Of a stretch of DNA of 64,000 bases, positions 12,246-24,971 are shown in pieces. The stretch spans positions 372,001 to 436,000 of the forward strand of contig JARUPY010000235.1 of the NCBI GenBank assembly GCA_029817715.1, written 5' to 3'. A program made the translations under genes and the position numbers. A model generated the notes under the pieces. That model was not told the origin of the DNA. It was given only the letters and a program-made list of their open reading frames with translations, and ran no database searches. Numbering within the stretch: the stretch's first letter is position 1; each line of letters opens with the position of its first letter. Source of the DNA: Melastoma dodecandrum (lineage: Eukaryota > Streptophyta > Magnoliopsida > Myrtales > Melastomataceae).

Positions 12246-12364
12246 GGGGTGCTACACGAGGACTTCCCTGGAGGTCACCCATCCTAGTACTACTGTCGCC
12301 CAAGCACGCTTAACTTCGGTGTTCTTGTGGGATCCGGTGCTTTAGTGCTGGTATGGTCGCACCC
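12246..12364 (-). rRNA. 5S rRNA, copy M4
   Basis: Full length and close to consensus. Its upstream spacer is cut 8 bp beyond the gene start by the LTR element at 12373, so its upstream promoter is displaced. Confidence 0.92.
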
Positions 12365-12367
12365 ATA

Positions 12368-12372
12368 GTTTC
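12368..12372. other. Target-site duplication, left copy (GTTTC)
   Basis: GTTTC immediately before the TGTACGCG start of the LTR element; identical to 24103-24107. Confidence 0.9.
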
Positions 12373-15111
12373 TGTACGCGCACCTTCCAACCTAGCACGT
12401 GCGCGGCGGTTCAGACGACCCGAGGAACTGAGCCCACTCCCCAAAGCTCAACCGGTCGACCTCACGACTCGAGTGTCGGACGCTGCGGAAGGGAATCGGG
12501 TGATACCTTCCTGGATTCCTAACTAGGCCTGCTCGGGCGGGCGAAAGGCGAAGTATGATCCGAAGAAGGAATTTTCGGGAGAAATCAGGAGCGGCTCGTG
12601 TCGCCAGTCCCTCATCCAAAATGGCTTCGTAAAAATGTTGTTTAACTTAGGAAAATGATTACGGAGTCGCCACCGACTTATTTTTGAAAATTGGTCTAAG
12701 TCGGAAAACCAGAATAGGATTCGAGGATCCCTTATTACTAACTCTTACATTTAAACATGCGTAAATGTGGCGTTTGCTCCAAAAGTTAGCTTTTGGTTAA
12801 CGGGTGTTGGACCCGATCCTGGCATGACTCCAGACTCATTTCAATATTTTACGGGCATTGGACCCGATTCGGGCCTTTTGGGCCGAATTCATGTGTGTTG
12901 GTTTAGCAAGCAACATGCGACGATAAAATCCTGAAAGCCTAACAGCATGCACCGTAACCACATATCAAGTATTTAGATCAAATGTAGCGGGGAAGGGTGG
13001 TGATTGTGGTGGGCCTATGCTCTTTGGCCCCACGACCCGTTACATGTGGAAATAACAAAACATTGGGAGGCCCGCACCTCCCTCATGTACCTGAAATGAC
13101 GGTTGGGGCCGCTTCATAATCTCGACATCACGATTTTTACACGTGGCGAGATCCACGCGATTTGATGTACTAACCTTCGAGTAAATCTTCGAAGCTTTGG
13201 TGTCGATCCCTTCGAATGGCGTGCTCATTGTACATGCAAAATAAGATACAAAAATAAGGTAGTAAAATTGCGCACAATCTGCAAAGTAATTCGTAACTTG
13301 AGCTAGGATCCTTCGATTCAAATGAGACATGAACTCATAGATCTGAAACTTAATGAAGATCCTGCACGTAGAATTTGATGAGCATCCAACGATACAATCT
13401 CTCGAGATCAAGGAATGAAGTTGGCTATCCGCAAAATCGGAGCAGTTTATATACGCAGATTCATTCCCATCATATCTCAATCATCGAATGTCTGATTGAG
13501 ATGCAAAAATATTTTACAGAAAGGTTATGAAACGAAGAGTATTTCTGTGAAATTTCAGCAGAATCCAACGGTTGAATAATGAGATATACTCGTGTAAAAA
13601 TCGGAAGTAATCTAGATAGCCTGCCCAGCCTGGCTGACTAGAGTCGTGGGAGCAAAAATTGATATCTTTTCATCCATATGGTAAAAAAATGCGTATAATA
13701 TATCAAAACAAATATGATTAAGCAAGAAGATTTACAAAAAATTTTGAGAAACATCCAACGATGGGATGACCAGACATATGGACGCAAAGAGAAGATGGTT
13801 CTGTGAGCTCGATCTGATTTTGGCCGAGAAGAATTCCGGAAACAAAAATGGGAAACCTTGCATCCGAATGATGAAAAAATACATATGATATGTATAAATT
13901 ACCATGGAAAAGTGAAGAACACAACTATTGAGAACATTCCAACGGTTTGATCTGCCGGCATTGCGCGAAGAGTGAAGTAGCTACGCTTGGCAGACCTCAT
14001 TTGGTGTATGGAGTTGTCCCAACACCTCCATGCCGAAAATGAATGCAAGATTGACCTTCAAAGCTATAAGGTAAGTTTTGAGGTCTGAGGAATGGGCAAA
14101 TATATATTTCAAGAGGAGTTTAGGTAGTTACGACCTGTTTCCGTTGTGGTTACGTGTCGGCGGAGGATGTGCACCGACTGTCCTTTGCTTGCGTTTCCAG
14201 TAGCGACGAGCTCATCGAGGGGTGCAACGTTCCTCATCCCATGATGTATGCCGCAGGCCAAGGATGAAGAGGCGATGGTGTCAGCATATCGAACATGGTA
14301 GAAGCATGCTGGAGTTAGCAAAGTTAGGAAGTCTCACCGAGGGGTTACCTTGCCCCGGGTGGCCGGAGGAGGATGAACGACGCCGGGAGGGTGTCGGCTG
14401 GTAGGCTGGTCGGGAGGCTTTGGCTCGTTAGCACTGGAGAGGGGGAGTCCTTGGCTCCGGTTTCTGTGTGTACGTCAGGGGGAGTTGGCTTCCTTTTGTA
14501 TCTGTTGGGAAGAGGAGTTGTCCTCCGATTCCTCGGAGGGGAGGAGCGACTAGGGTGAGAGACTTGATTCTCCGATTGGAGATTGTCTGAAAGGGGATCC
14601 GGAGTCTTTGGCTCTTAGGATTTCAGATATTCTCTCATGGGGAATCTCTGATTTTTTTTTTTACGTATGGTTCCTAATTGTCTGATGGATGTTTTTAAAT
14701 ATCAAAAGAGGATTTTTAGCCATCATGAGAAAGTAAAAATTTTTTTGATGAAAGAAAAGTGGGATTGTTCTTCTATTTTTTGGTAACAAATGATTTCTCC
14801 CAAATTATCCGATGAGAATTCAGGAAAGGAACAATAATCAAAGGGGACACGATGAATAAGCTAAATATGATCAATACAGATGATTTTGATTGATTATAGA
14901 TAATGACAAATAAAATAAAAATTCGTCACTTAAAAATATAGCCATAAAGTTGAGCTTTTAAATGGACCTTGGCCATGCCATTCATGAAATGGAAGGCTCA
15001 TGTCCATATATATGGGCTAGGGCTTCAATTTGAATGGTTTTTGTAATTTTTGACTTAAGAACTTAATAAAATAGATGAAGGAAACTCAACGGAAAAATTT
15101 AGGGTATTACA
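12373..15111 (+). repeat. Left LTR of the non-coding element
   Basis: 2739 bp, about 460 bp shorter than its partner. Three segments present in the right LTR are missing here, corresponding to about 21070-21106, 22083-22138 and 22633-23004. The remaining sequence aligns from end to end with scattered differences. Confidence 0.92.
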
Positions 15112-15465
15112 GGTGCCTCTCTTTACTAGGGAATTTAGAAAAGATTTTCTTGCAAAGACTTCATGAATACCCCAAATTATGGACTTAGGGTATTCTTAAT
15201 GGACCTGTACTTTGGGATCTAATCAAGAAAACTGTTAGTAATAAACGAGACCCCATGAACTACGGGGGTAATGAAATATGTGTGATCACAACACTCATTC
15301 ATGTCATGATTTAAATTTGATGAAGCTTATTAGGATCACTTCCGAGCGAGAATAGAGAAGGGCTTCTGACTTTTATCTCGGCCTGCTCTTACTTTTGAAA
15401 CCTGTCACGGTGGGATTTAGAATTCCTTTGACTTGGATGCTCACACCAGTCGAAGGAGACTTTTT

Positions 15466-16041
15466 CTAGGTTGTAATATATTTTTGGCGTAAGGCCTTTG
15501 GATAGAGAATTTGAATTTTATTATTTTCAAGGAACGAGTCTAAGGACTTTATCGGAAGCTGCTGTACCACAGAGGTTCCACCGTCCAAGCAAATTCTCCA
15601 TCTACCAGACAGCAGGCCCGTTGAGACGCGCCGTTGGGGATTGATGACCGATCCACTAGAGCTTTGGAAATCTGTTTTGGGGAGTGCCTTCTCCTCGTTT
15701 TGTCCGGGAGATAGCGCCTTTGCTTTTGCGACCGTTGATGTTGGCCCCGGTGCTTTAATTTGCTCTTTTTCTTCTTTTTGCGTTTTGCTTTTGAAGATTT
15801 TGGTCTTTACGCTAATTCTGCTTTTTCTTTGTTGAATCGTAGGGATTTGTGCTGCTTTCTTTCTTTCTCTCCGCCTTGTTGGATATGCTTTGGACTCCTT
15901 GGGGATTTGTATTTCTTGATGGTTTATGAGGATTTGCCCCATTTTCTTCTCTGTTGATCTTTTTGGTGCTGCTTTAGACTCCTTGAGGATTTGTATGTCT
16001 TGCGGAAATATTGGAGGTTTTCGTCCCTGGGTACAAGTCAA
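15466..16041 (-). CDS. Lysine-rich ORF antisense to the LTR element, unknown function
   Basis: A 191-residue ORF 0.35 kb from the left LTR, on the strand opposite to the presumed element orientation. It is rich in K, S, Q and P, and the motif IQI(L/P)KESKA occurs twice in the first 60 residues, followed by a less basic C-terminus (SGRWRICLDGGTSVVQQLP). No family is recognised. Some Tat-type Ty3/gypsy elements carry antisense ORFs, which is the only reason to take it seriously; it may equally be a chance ORF in purine-biased DNA. Confidence 0.3.
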   Translation of the reverse strand: MTCTQGRKPPIFPQDIQILKESKAAPKRSTEKKMGQILINHQEIQIPKESKAYPTRRRERKKAAQIPTIQQRKSRISVKTKIFKSKTQKEEKEQIKAPGPTSTVAKAKALSPGQNEEKALPKTDFQSSSGSVINPQRRVSTGLLSGRWRICLDGGTSVVQQLPIKSLDSFLENNKIQILYPKALRQKYITT

Positions 16042-16959
16042 CTAGCAAGTACGTCTGCTGATGGTACCTCTTTGCTTGAACCTTGAGAAAGTGTCGCCTC
16101 TGTGGTCCGTCGCTTCTGGTTTCTAACTACAGGATATTCGTTAACCTCGATGTAAGGCGATCCTTAGACTCGGTGGGACTAGTATGCGTAGAAACTTCGA
16201 CTTTGGCTCGGAAGGGCTTGCAATGGTCATGTCCGTGTTTGGGATAAAGAATAAATGCTCGATCTTATCCCGGTCTGAGCATCTTTCGTCAAAGGATTCT
16301 TTGTCTGCCCAGACGTATGCATGTAAACCCTCATGGTGTTTGCACTCATCTCTTTAGGTAAGTATTTAGGATTGGGCTTGCCTTTTCCATTCTCGCTCAG
16401 AAGCATTCTTATTGTCAAAAATGTTTTAAAATTGTATGCAAAAGGCCAACAAATTCTTAAGAAGGGAATAGGTTTACGTACGCAAACCTCTTTGGAGACA
16501 TTATATTAAGGTGGTGTTTTTGTGCAAGCTTCGTGGGGAAAGTGCTTGCACTTTCATGCCCCAATCATGGTCCTTGAGATTAGACTCGAAACGGCTTCCA
16601 CTCGACCACCCACGCCGTTGCCTAAGAGTTTGTACCGTACTGTACGGAGTCCTGTGCCTACACAGTTGACAACAGACGGAGGTGAAGTTAGCTCATGTAC
16701 TTCGACTTCCACTTGGGGAGATTATAATAAAGTTGGGTATTCGCTGGGGATATGAGAAGAATATACCCATCTCGATGGTCGTTCTGGAAGAATATGCTTG
16801 TATATTCTATTTTTGTTGAGGAATGTAGTGTTTGTAACCGACTCCAGCTGGGGAAATGGAGGTATGACTCCGTCTGGGAAATGACAAGAAATTTGTTAGA
16901 GAGTAGTATAGATGATACTCCCTTTCGATATGATCATCCTTGGTGACAACAAAGGCAAT

Positions 16960-18930
16960 CTCGAATCTTTGGTTCAAAATCTTCTACCCGACCGCCCACG
17001 CCTTTGTTTGTAGCGCAGGATGTTCATGTACTTACACTCACCAAAGGGCGGAAACACAAGTGAGTTCTTGTAACTTGTTTCATAGAGAAAGTGTTAGAAT
17101 TGAATTAGTGTAATCATCCTTTGTTTCGAAATTTCCACCCAACCGCCCGCTCCTTTGTTCGTAATGCAAGGATGTTCATGTTCCTGCACTCGCCAAAGGG
17201 CAGACAACAAGTGGGCTCATGTAACTTGTTTCTTTTAAAGTAAGAATGAAGTTTGCTCATGTAACTTCATTTATATGAAAGGCGAAGTAGAGCTTTGATA
17301 CTTCCCTTATTATGTTTCGTCATTGCGTCTTTGTCCGTAAGAATCAAAGGATTGACGAAATCATTACTCTTGCCTGATGTCTGTTGTGTAAGGATGCTCA
17401 TGTACCTATCAAACAGATGGTGAGATACAAATAAGTTCATATGACATGTTTCTGTTAGAGTAAGGATAAAATTTGCTCATGTAACTTCATTTATGAGAAA
17501 AGTGAAGTAGAGTTTTGGTACTTCCCTTTTGTATGGTTTCGTCATTGTGTCTTCGTCCGATGGAATCGAAGGTTTGACGAAATGGCCACTCGGGTTTCGT
17601 ATCCGTTGTATAAGGTTACTCATGTACCTATCAAACAGATGAAAAGGAAACAAGTATATTTGTACGACTTGATTCTTTTCAGAGTAGAAACGAAATGTGC
17701 TTCATGTAATTTCGTTTATAAGAAAGGTAAAGAAGTGTTATGGTATTTCCCCTTTTGTGTTTGTTTCGTTAGTGCGTCCTTATTCGATGGAATCAAAGGA
17801 TTGACGAAATGATGCTCTGGTCTCGCATCCGTTGTATAAGGGTGTTCGGCTACTTCCCTTTTGTGTAATTTCGTCAGTGCATCTTCGTCCGTAGGAATCG
17901 AAGGATTGAGAAATTGTGACAAGACTTTGGCATGAAACTTTGCCACCCTCGCCTTTGTCATAGGAGTTGTGTACCATTCGTGTGAGGAGCTCTTGTACCT
18001 ACCCACGAGACAAAGGACATAAGCGAAATGAGCTCATGTAATTTCACTTAGCTTGATAAAGAGAGTACTATTTGTATGATTCTCCCTTTTCATGTTTATT
18101 GTCAACACTTTTGCCCCGGTTCCTTGGGGATGATAAGAAGTATTCTAACAAAGGTTGTTTCGAAGCTCCGGTTTGAATTTTGTTGATTGTCTTGATTGTC
18201 TGTCTAGGACGCTCATGTACTCTCTGAGATAAGCATGGAGGGCACAACAAGTAAACTCATGTAACTCATTTTGCGAAGAAAGCATTAGTCAATGAATGAA
18301 TACTCCCTTTCATGTGATTCGTTGGTTTGTCAACGGAGAATTAACCAAGATTGCTCAGTCTTATCCCGGGATAGCTTGGGGATTTGCCCCAGGATTGCTC
18401 GGAGACATGTCCATGATCACTCGGAGATTTGCCACAGGATCGGTCGGGGATTTGCCCTATGATCGCTTAGAGATTTGCCCCAGGATCGGTGGGGATTTGC
18501 CCCAGGATCACTCGGAGATTCGCCCCGGATTGTTCTCGTGTTGTCGTCGTTGTTTTGTCAATGAAAGTTGTTTCGAATCTTTGGCTCGAAACTTTTCCAC
18601 CCTGCCACCCTCGCCTTCGTCATCTGCCTAGGATGCTGATGTACCTACGAGACAAGCCGAAGAGCAAAGCAAGTAAGCTCATGTAACCTGTTATGCAGAG
18701 AAAGTATTAGTTGAAGAACGAATACTCCCTTTCATGTAGATTGTCGTTTTGTTGACAACGAAGGATATTTTGAAGCTTTGACTCAAAACTGTTTCAAGGT
18801 TTTGGCTTGAAACATTACCTCCCTGCCTTTGTCAACATGCGACAAGGGCTAAAATAAGTGAGCTCATGTAACTTCTTTTCACAAATAGGGAAGTATTAAT
18901 CAAAGAACGAATACTCCCTTTCATGTGATT
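16960..18930. repeat. Zone of imperfect tandem repeats
   Basis: The phrase GCTCATGTAACTT or a close variant recurs at about 17217, 17254, 17474, 17698, 18031, 18254, 18677 and 18862. It is accompanied by recurring blocks such as TTCGTCATTGCGTCTT and CCTTTCATGTGATT, spaced roughly 0.18-0.33 kb apart. Copies are diverged and of unequal length. Confidence 0.7.
18361..18535. repeat. Minisatellite, about 27-bp unit
   Basis: Six or seven diverged copies of a unit built on GATTTGCCCCAGGATCGCTC. Confidence 0.8.
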
Positions 18931-19863
18931 GTAACGTCGAAGAACGCCTACATCGATTGCTTATGACAGTTCTCTCCGTTAAGATGATTGATCTTCGGTT
19001 GAATGTCGTGAATGTGCAAAGTTGATAAAGCGATGCGGTGGGCTTGGGTGGGGATTGGTCACTCATGTAGTGGGCCGAGGTGCTTGTTTTTCGTCAATGA
19101 GTGATGCGGTGACTGACGTTCTTCTCTTTTCTTTGGTGAGAGTCGGTGGTTGACTACTGTCGGGATGACCGCTTGGGTGCCGTAGGGAATTCAAAGGGAA
19201 TTGCCCCAGTCGAAGTATGCGTCGTCATTTGGTAGATATCATGTTCTTTGGTAATGGTAAGTGTGAGCCCCAAACGAGTCATCTTGTACCTGCGAGGTAA
19301 AATGGATGCCTTGGTGTTAGCAGTTTAAATATCGGTAAGTTCATCATGTATGTTTTGAACTGTTAGAAGGCGAATAGAGCGAATGGGGGCTTCTAGTGCC
19401 AGTTGCGCTATGTGTTCGCCGTCGTTTGAAGAATTTGGTTCATGTTCATGTTTTTGTTGTTGGGATGCTGTGGATCCGGCATTCGTCAAGTTCTTGTTGT
19501 CGGAGAAACGATGAGGTTGAATGAAGTGTTCGTATTTGGGGGTTGATTGCTCGCAGCTGTCCTGATCTCACAATGCCGTTGTGAATGATGGGGTTTGCCA
19601 CTTGTGATGGATTGTGCTGTTGAGTTGTAAGCTGGGGAATTGCCTGTGTTTGGAATGATGTTTCTGTTCGTGTCGAAGTTGTGGCGACTGATGATGTAGT
19701 GAAATCGCTTTTGTTTCTTTAGAGCGGTTTTGGATTAGTAGGGGCGTGATGACCCCAGTGTGTCCGATTGTAGCATGTCCATGAACGGCTCGATGGGCTT
19801 GTCATTAGCTCTGATGTTGACTGCGGATGGCTGGTGAGCTGTAACCTCCTTGGGGTTTTCATG

Positions 19864-20075
19864 TTGTTGTAAATTCGACTTTGAACTTTGGTAGCCGTTG
19901 GGTGATCTTTGGTATTCGTGCTTGGCTTTGTACTTTGGTAGCCGTTGATGACTTTGGGCTCATGTCGTTTGACGCACGGCTTTGAACCTTGGTAGCCGTA
20001 ATGGAAACTTTGGTCTTCATGTTGTTAGATGTTCGATTTTGGGCCTTGGTAGTCGTCGATAAATCCTTGGCATTT
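19864..20075. repeat. Minisatellite with TTTGGTAGCCGT core
   Basis: Four diverged copies of a unit of about 52-57 bp containing CTTTGGTAGCCGT or a close variant. Confidence 0.7.
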
Positions 20076-20899
20076 TGGTGTTTGTAGATTTGTAATGTCA
20101 TGCTTTGTCCCTACTCCCGTTCGAGGAGCCATGTTGGAGAATTAAACCTCGAAAGAAAAATAGAGAGAATGTTTGGATTAGTATCATGCAATAATGTAAT
20201 CGATGCATGATAAATTTGTGATGATACTTAATCGCACTCGTTTATGCAAAAAAGTAAGCATTATGTAACTGTAATTGTAAATGAGACGTAGTATTGCAAT
20301 GGAGCGATTACTGTGAATGACATGATAATGTAACTATTGCAATCGAACACACACTCATGTGGTCATGAGAATACATGAATGCAGTAAGCAATAAATAGGT
20401 AGGGAGGGAGAAAAGATGATTCTTGAAGTCCTCTATGATTAACCCAAGCCGCTGCAAAACAAGTAGTGTTAGGTCTACAGTTTATCACAGGCAAACCGTA
20501 CATGAGACCTGTTCCTGCACAGGTAGTAGTCACTTAGTAACAAACAAATGCATATGCGGCGTCTAGTACCTGTAGTGGACAAACAATGATAGAATCTCGG
20601 ATGAAGGCTTCTAAACCTCCCTCGGACTAAGGGAGGCGGGGCCCCGGCCAAAAACCATACCCAAAGAGCAGCAGGTTGGGCCTCTCGGTGACCCCCCTAA
20701 AAATCCTAGCCCAGGGTTCAGACACTCCTAGACATGCCTAGTAAGCGGTAAACAAACACAACCATGAGGGCAGACAAAGGGTACCGAGCCAAGCAATGAC
20801 ATGCGCAAACAAGAACTCCTCTCCGCATGTGGATTAAAAATGTAAGAGCGTTCGAAAGGAATCCACATGCAGAGTCCCCAGCGGAGTCGCCATCCGGGA

Positions 20900-23800
20900 T
20901 GTACGCGCGCCTTCCGGCCTAGCACGCGCGCGGCGGTTCGAACGACCCGAGGATCCGGGCCCGCTCCCCAAAGCCCAACCGATCGACGTCACGACACGAG
21001 TGTCGGACGCTGCAGAAGGGAATCGGGTGATCCCTCCCTGGATTCCTAGCAGGGCCTGCTCGGGCCCTTGCCAACTGTCTCGGTTTTCCTAAGAGGCGGT
21101 AGGCGAAAGGCGGAGCATGATCCGAAGAAGGAATTTTCGGGAGAAATCAGGAGCGGCACGTGTCGCCAGTCCCTCATCCAAAATGGCTTCATAAAAATGT
21201 TGTTTAACTTAGGTAAACGATTACGGACTCGCCAGGATTTATTTTTGAAAACTGGTCTAAGTCGGAAAACTAGAGTCGGATTCAGGGATCCCTTATTATT
21301 AACTCTTACATTTAAACATGCGAAAAGATGGCGTTTGCTCCAAAATTTGGCTTTTGGTTAACGGGTGTTAGACCCGATCCGGGCATGACTTCGAACTCAT
21401 GTCAATGTTTTATGGGCGTTGGACCCGATTCGGGCCTTTTGGGCCGAATTCATGTGTGTTGGTTTAGCAAGCAACATGCGACGATAAAATTCTAAAAGCC
21501 TAACAGCATGCACCGCAACCACAGATCAAGTATTTAGATCAAAGGGAGCGGGGAAGGGTGGTGATCGTGGGCCTATGCACTTTGGCCCCAGGACCCGTTA
21601 CATGTGGAAATAACAAAACATTGGGAGGCCCGTACCTCCCTCATGTACCTGAAATGACGGTTGAGGCCGCTTTACAATCTTGACATCACGATTTTTACAC
21701 GTGGCGAGATCCACGTGGTTTGATACACACACCTTCGAGTAAATCTTCGAAACTTTGGTGTCGATCCCTCCGAATGGCGTGCTCATTGTACATGCCAAAT
21801 AAGATACACACATAAGGTAGTAAAATTGCGCACAATATGCAATGTAATTCGTAACTTGACCTAGGATCCTTCGATTCGAATGAGACATGAACCCGTAGAT
21901 CCGAAACTTAATGAAGAACTTGCACGAAAAATTTCATGAGAATCCAATGATATAATCTATCGAGATCAAGGAACGAAGTTGGCTGTCCGCAAAATCGGAG
22001 CAGTTTATAGACGCGGTATCATTCCCATCATATCTCAATCATCGAATGTCCGATCGAGATGCAAAAGCATTCTACAGAAAGATTGGGAAATCAATTGGAA
22101 AAAGAAGGGATGCTTGATTCTAAACATCTGGAAATTCTTATGAAACGAAGAGTATTTCTGTGAAATTTCAGTTGAATCCAACGGTTGAATAATGAGATAT
22201 GCTCGTGCAAAAATCGGAAGTAATCTAGATAGCTTGTCGAGCCTGGCTGACTAGAGTCGTGGGAACAAAAATTGATATCTTTTCATCCATATTGTGAAAA
22301 AATACGTATAATATGTCAAAATAAATATGATTAAGCAAGGAAGATTTACAAAAAATTTTGAGAAACATCCAACGGTGGGATGACCAGACATATGGACGCA
22401 AAGAGAAGATGGTTCTGTGAGCTCGATCTGATTTTGGCCGAGAAGAATTCCGGAAACAAAATGGGAAACCTTGCATCCGAATGATGAAAAAATACATATA
22501 ATATGTATAAATTACCATGGAAAAGTGAAGAACACATCAACAAAAGTTGAGAATATTCCAACGGTTTGATCTACCGGCATTGCGCAAAGAGTGAAGTAGC
22601 TACGCTTGGCAGACCTCATTTGGTGTATGGTCTGTTCACGAGGCTGTATCTTGTTATTACAAAAAATTCAATGGTTGATTTATATAAACAACCGCCTTAA
22701 AGTCTAGTTTCTTCCTCAAAAGTTTGAACAGGATTCAACAGCTAGATCTCCCAACCTGCCCCCGGAAGTAACAATGCGACAGACTGTTCTGTCGCGGCCA
22801 ACGAAGGTAGCACTTGTTTCGGGGGGCATAACTTGGTCCTTGATCAAAAAAAAATAAAATAAAAAATATCTCTAAGACCTTCACTCAATAAAGATCATTT
22901 GGTCTTGAGGGGTTGAGGTCGGAAAATGTATGCAACCTCTTAAAAAAAAACTTTTCCTTTGGAGACGTTATTGTAGAAAACGTCCAAACCAAAAGGGCGG
23001 GAGATGACCCAACACCTCCATGCCGAAAATGAATGCAAGACCAACCTCCAAAGCTCTCAGGTAAGCTTTGAGGTCTGAGGAATGGGCAAATATATATTTC
23101 GAGAGGAGTTTAGGTAGTTACGACCTAATTCCGTTGTGGTTAAGTGTCGGCGGAGGATGCGCATCGGCTGTCCTTTGCTTGCGTTTCCAGTAGCGACGAG
23201 CTCATCCAGGGGTGCAACGTCCCTCATCCCATGATGTATGTGGCAGGCCAAGGATGAAGAGGCGATGGTGTAACCATATCGAACATGGTAGAAGCATGCT
23301 GGAGTTAGCAAAGTGAGGAAGAATCACCGAGGGGTTACCTCGCCCCGGGGTGGCCCAAAGAGGATGAACGACGCCGGGAGGGTGTCGGCTGGTAGACTGG
23401 TCGGGAGGCTTTGGCTCGTTAGCACTGGAGAGGGGGAGTCCTTGGTGCCGGTTTCTGTGTGTATGTCGGGAGGAGTTGGCTTCTGGTTGTATCTATCGGG
23501 AGGAGGAGTTGGCCTCTGATTCCTCAGAGGGGAGGAGCGTCCGGGGTGAGAGACCTGATTCTCTAATTGGAGATTGTTTGAATGGGGATCCGGAGTCTTT
23601 CGCTCTTAGGATTTCAGAGATTCTCTCATGGGGAATCTCTGATTTTTTTTTAACGTATGGTTCCTAATTGTTTGATGGATGTTTCTAAATATCAATAGAG
23701 GATTTTTAGCCATCAAGGGAAAGTAAAAATTTTTTTGATGAAAGAAAAGTGGGAATTTTTTTCTATTTTTGGGTAACAAATGATTTCTCCCGAATCATCC

Positions 23801-24102
23801 GATGAGAATTCAGGAAAGGAACAATAATAAAAGGGGATACGATGAATAAGCTAAATATGATCAATGCAGATGATTTTGATTGATTGTAGATAATGATAAA
23901 TAAAATAAAAATTCGTCACTTAAAAAAAAAGCCATAAAATTGAGCTTTTAAATGGACCTTGGCCATGCCATTCATGAAATGGAAGGCCCATGTCCATGTA
24001 TATGGGATAGGGCTTCAATTTGAATGGGTTCTTGTAATTTTTGACTTAAGAACTTAATAAAATAAATGAAGGAAACTCAATGGAAAAAATTGGGTTATTA
24101 CA
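20900..24102 (+). repeat. Right LTR of the non-coding element
   Basis: 3203 bp, starting TGTACGCGCGCC and ending TTATTACA. It is longer than the left LTR by three segments, totalling the 464-bp length difference. Both LTRs share the phrase CGGAGTCGCCA or a close variant near their start and GATGACCAGACATATGGACG in the middle. Confidence 0.92.
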
Positions 24103-24107
24103 GTTTC
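24103..24107. other. Target-site duplication, right copy (GTTTC)
   Basis: GTTTC immediately after the LTR end; the 5S spacer continues as AATCCGTCAATTG. Confidence 0.9.
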
Positions 24108-24313
24108 AATCCGTCAATTGCTTAACTTTTTGAGTTTCTTTTACCGTTCGCCCAAATTCTGTTCGGTTCTCCATCTCGCCGATTGGGATTCGAAATGTGG
24201 ACAAGGAATAGAAGGAGGCCAAAACATACGGTCCTATACTTGAGCAAAACCGCAAAAACAAATCAAGCACGCGAACGATCGATAGAGAAACAATGGTGAA
24301 ATGACGACAAAAA

Positions 24314-24431
24314 GGGGTGCAACACGAGGACTTCCCAAGTGGTCACCCATCCAAGTACTACTCTCGCCCAAGCACGCTTAACTTCGGAGTTCTGATGGCA
24401 TCCGGTGCTTTAGTGTGGGTTTGGTCGCCCA
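24314..24431 (-). rRNA. 5S rRNA, copy M5
   Basis: Nearest copy right of the LTR element; long-spacer class, one base missing at the gene 5' end. Confidence 0.88.
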
Positions 24432-24637
24432 CAGTTTCAATCTCATCAATTGTTTAACTTTTTGAGTTTCTTTAACCGTTCCTCCAAATTGTGTCTGGTT
24501 CTCCATCTCGGCGGTTGGGAATCGAAATGTCGACAACGAGTGGAAGGAAGCCAAAACTTACGGTCCTAATGTTGAACAAAATCGAAAGAAGAAATCAAAC
24601 AATCGACGGAGAAGCAAAAGTGAAATGGCGGCAAAAA

Positions 24638-24756
24638 GTGGTGCAACACGAGGACTTCCTAGGGAGTCACCGATCCTAGCACTACTCTCGCCCATGCATG
24701 CTTAACGTTGGAGTTCTGATGGGATCCGGTGCTTTAGTGCTAGTACGGTCGCACCC
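24638..24756 (-). rRNA. 5S rRNA, copy M6
   Basis: Full length, long-spacer class, with several substitutions including the C box. Confidence 0.88.
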
Positions 24757-24971
24757 ATTGTTTCAATTTCGTCAATTGTTTAACGTTTTGAGTTTCTTCT
24801 CCCATTCGTCCAAATTGTGTGCGGTTCTCCATCTCGCCGGTTGCGAATCGAAATGTGGACAATGAGTGGAAGGAGGCCAAAACATACGGTCCTATACTTG
24901 AACAAAACCGAAAGAACAAATCATACACGCGAACAATCGACAGAGAAAGAAAGGTGAAATGACGACAAAAA

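Larger units (their letters stand above)
11098..12372 (-). repeat. 5S rDNA array, left edge (copies M1-M4)
   Basis: Four divergent 5S units on the minus strand, spaced 271, 335 and 333 bp. Three carry the long spacer class, with the extra stretch containing GATCGACAGAGAAACAAAGG next to the gene 3' end. The array is interrupted at 12372 by the LTR element and resumes at 24103 in the same unit. Confidence 0.93.
15112..20899. other. Internal region of the non-coding LTR element
   Basis: 5.8 kb without any retroelement domain in any frame. It contains a lysine-rich antisense ORF (15466-16041), a long zone of imperfect repeats (about 16960-18930) with a short minisatellite inside it, and a second minisatellite (19864-20075). 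Nothing resembling a tRNA primer site follows the left LTR and no polypurine tract precedes the right one. Confidence 0.7.
12373..24102 (+). mobile_element. Large non-coding LTR retrotransposon (LARD-like) inside the 5S array
   Basis: Two direct repeats, 12373-15111 and 20900-24102, both starting TGTACGCG and ending in TTACA, flank a 5.8-kb internal region and are bounded by the 5-bp duplication GTTTC inside a 5S spacer. That is a complete LTR-element insertion. No gag, protease, RT, RNase H or integrase is seen inside, so it must depend on proteins from another element. Long LTRs, a long non-coding interior with several tandem repeats, and an antisense ORF recall large non-autonomous derivatives of Ty3/gypsy Tat-type elements, but this assignment is inference. 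The orientation is taken from the TG...CA ends and is not proven by a primer site or polypurine tract, neither of which I recognise. Confidence 0.88.

Noticed and set aside
13040..21888. Similar ORFs in both long repeats (13040-13480 and 21598-21888)
   Set aside because: They match because the two LTRs are copies of each other; lengths differ and no domain is seen.
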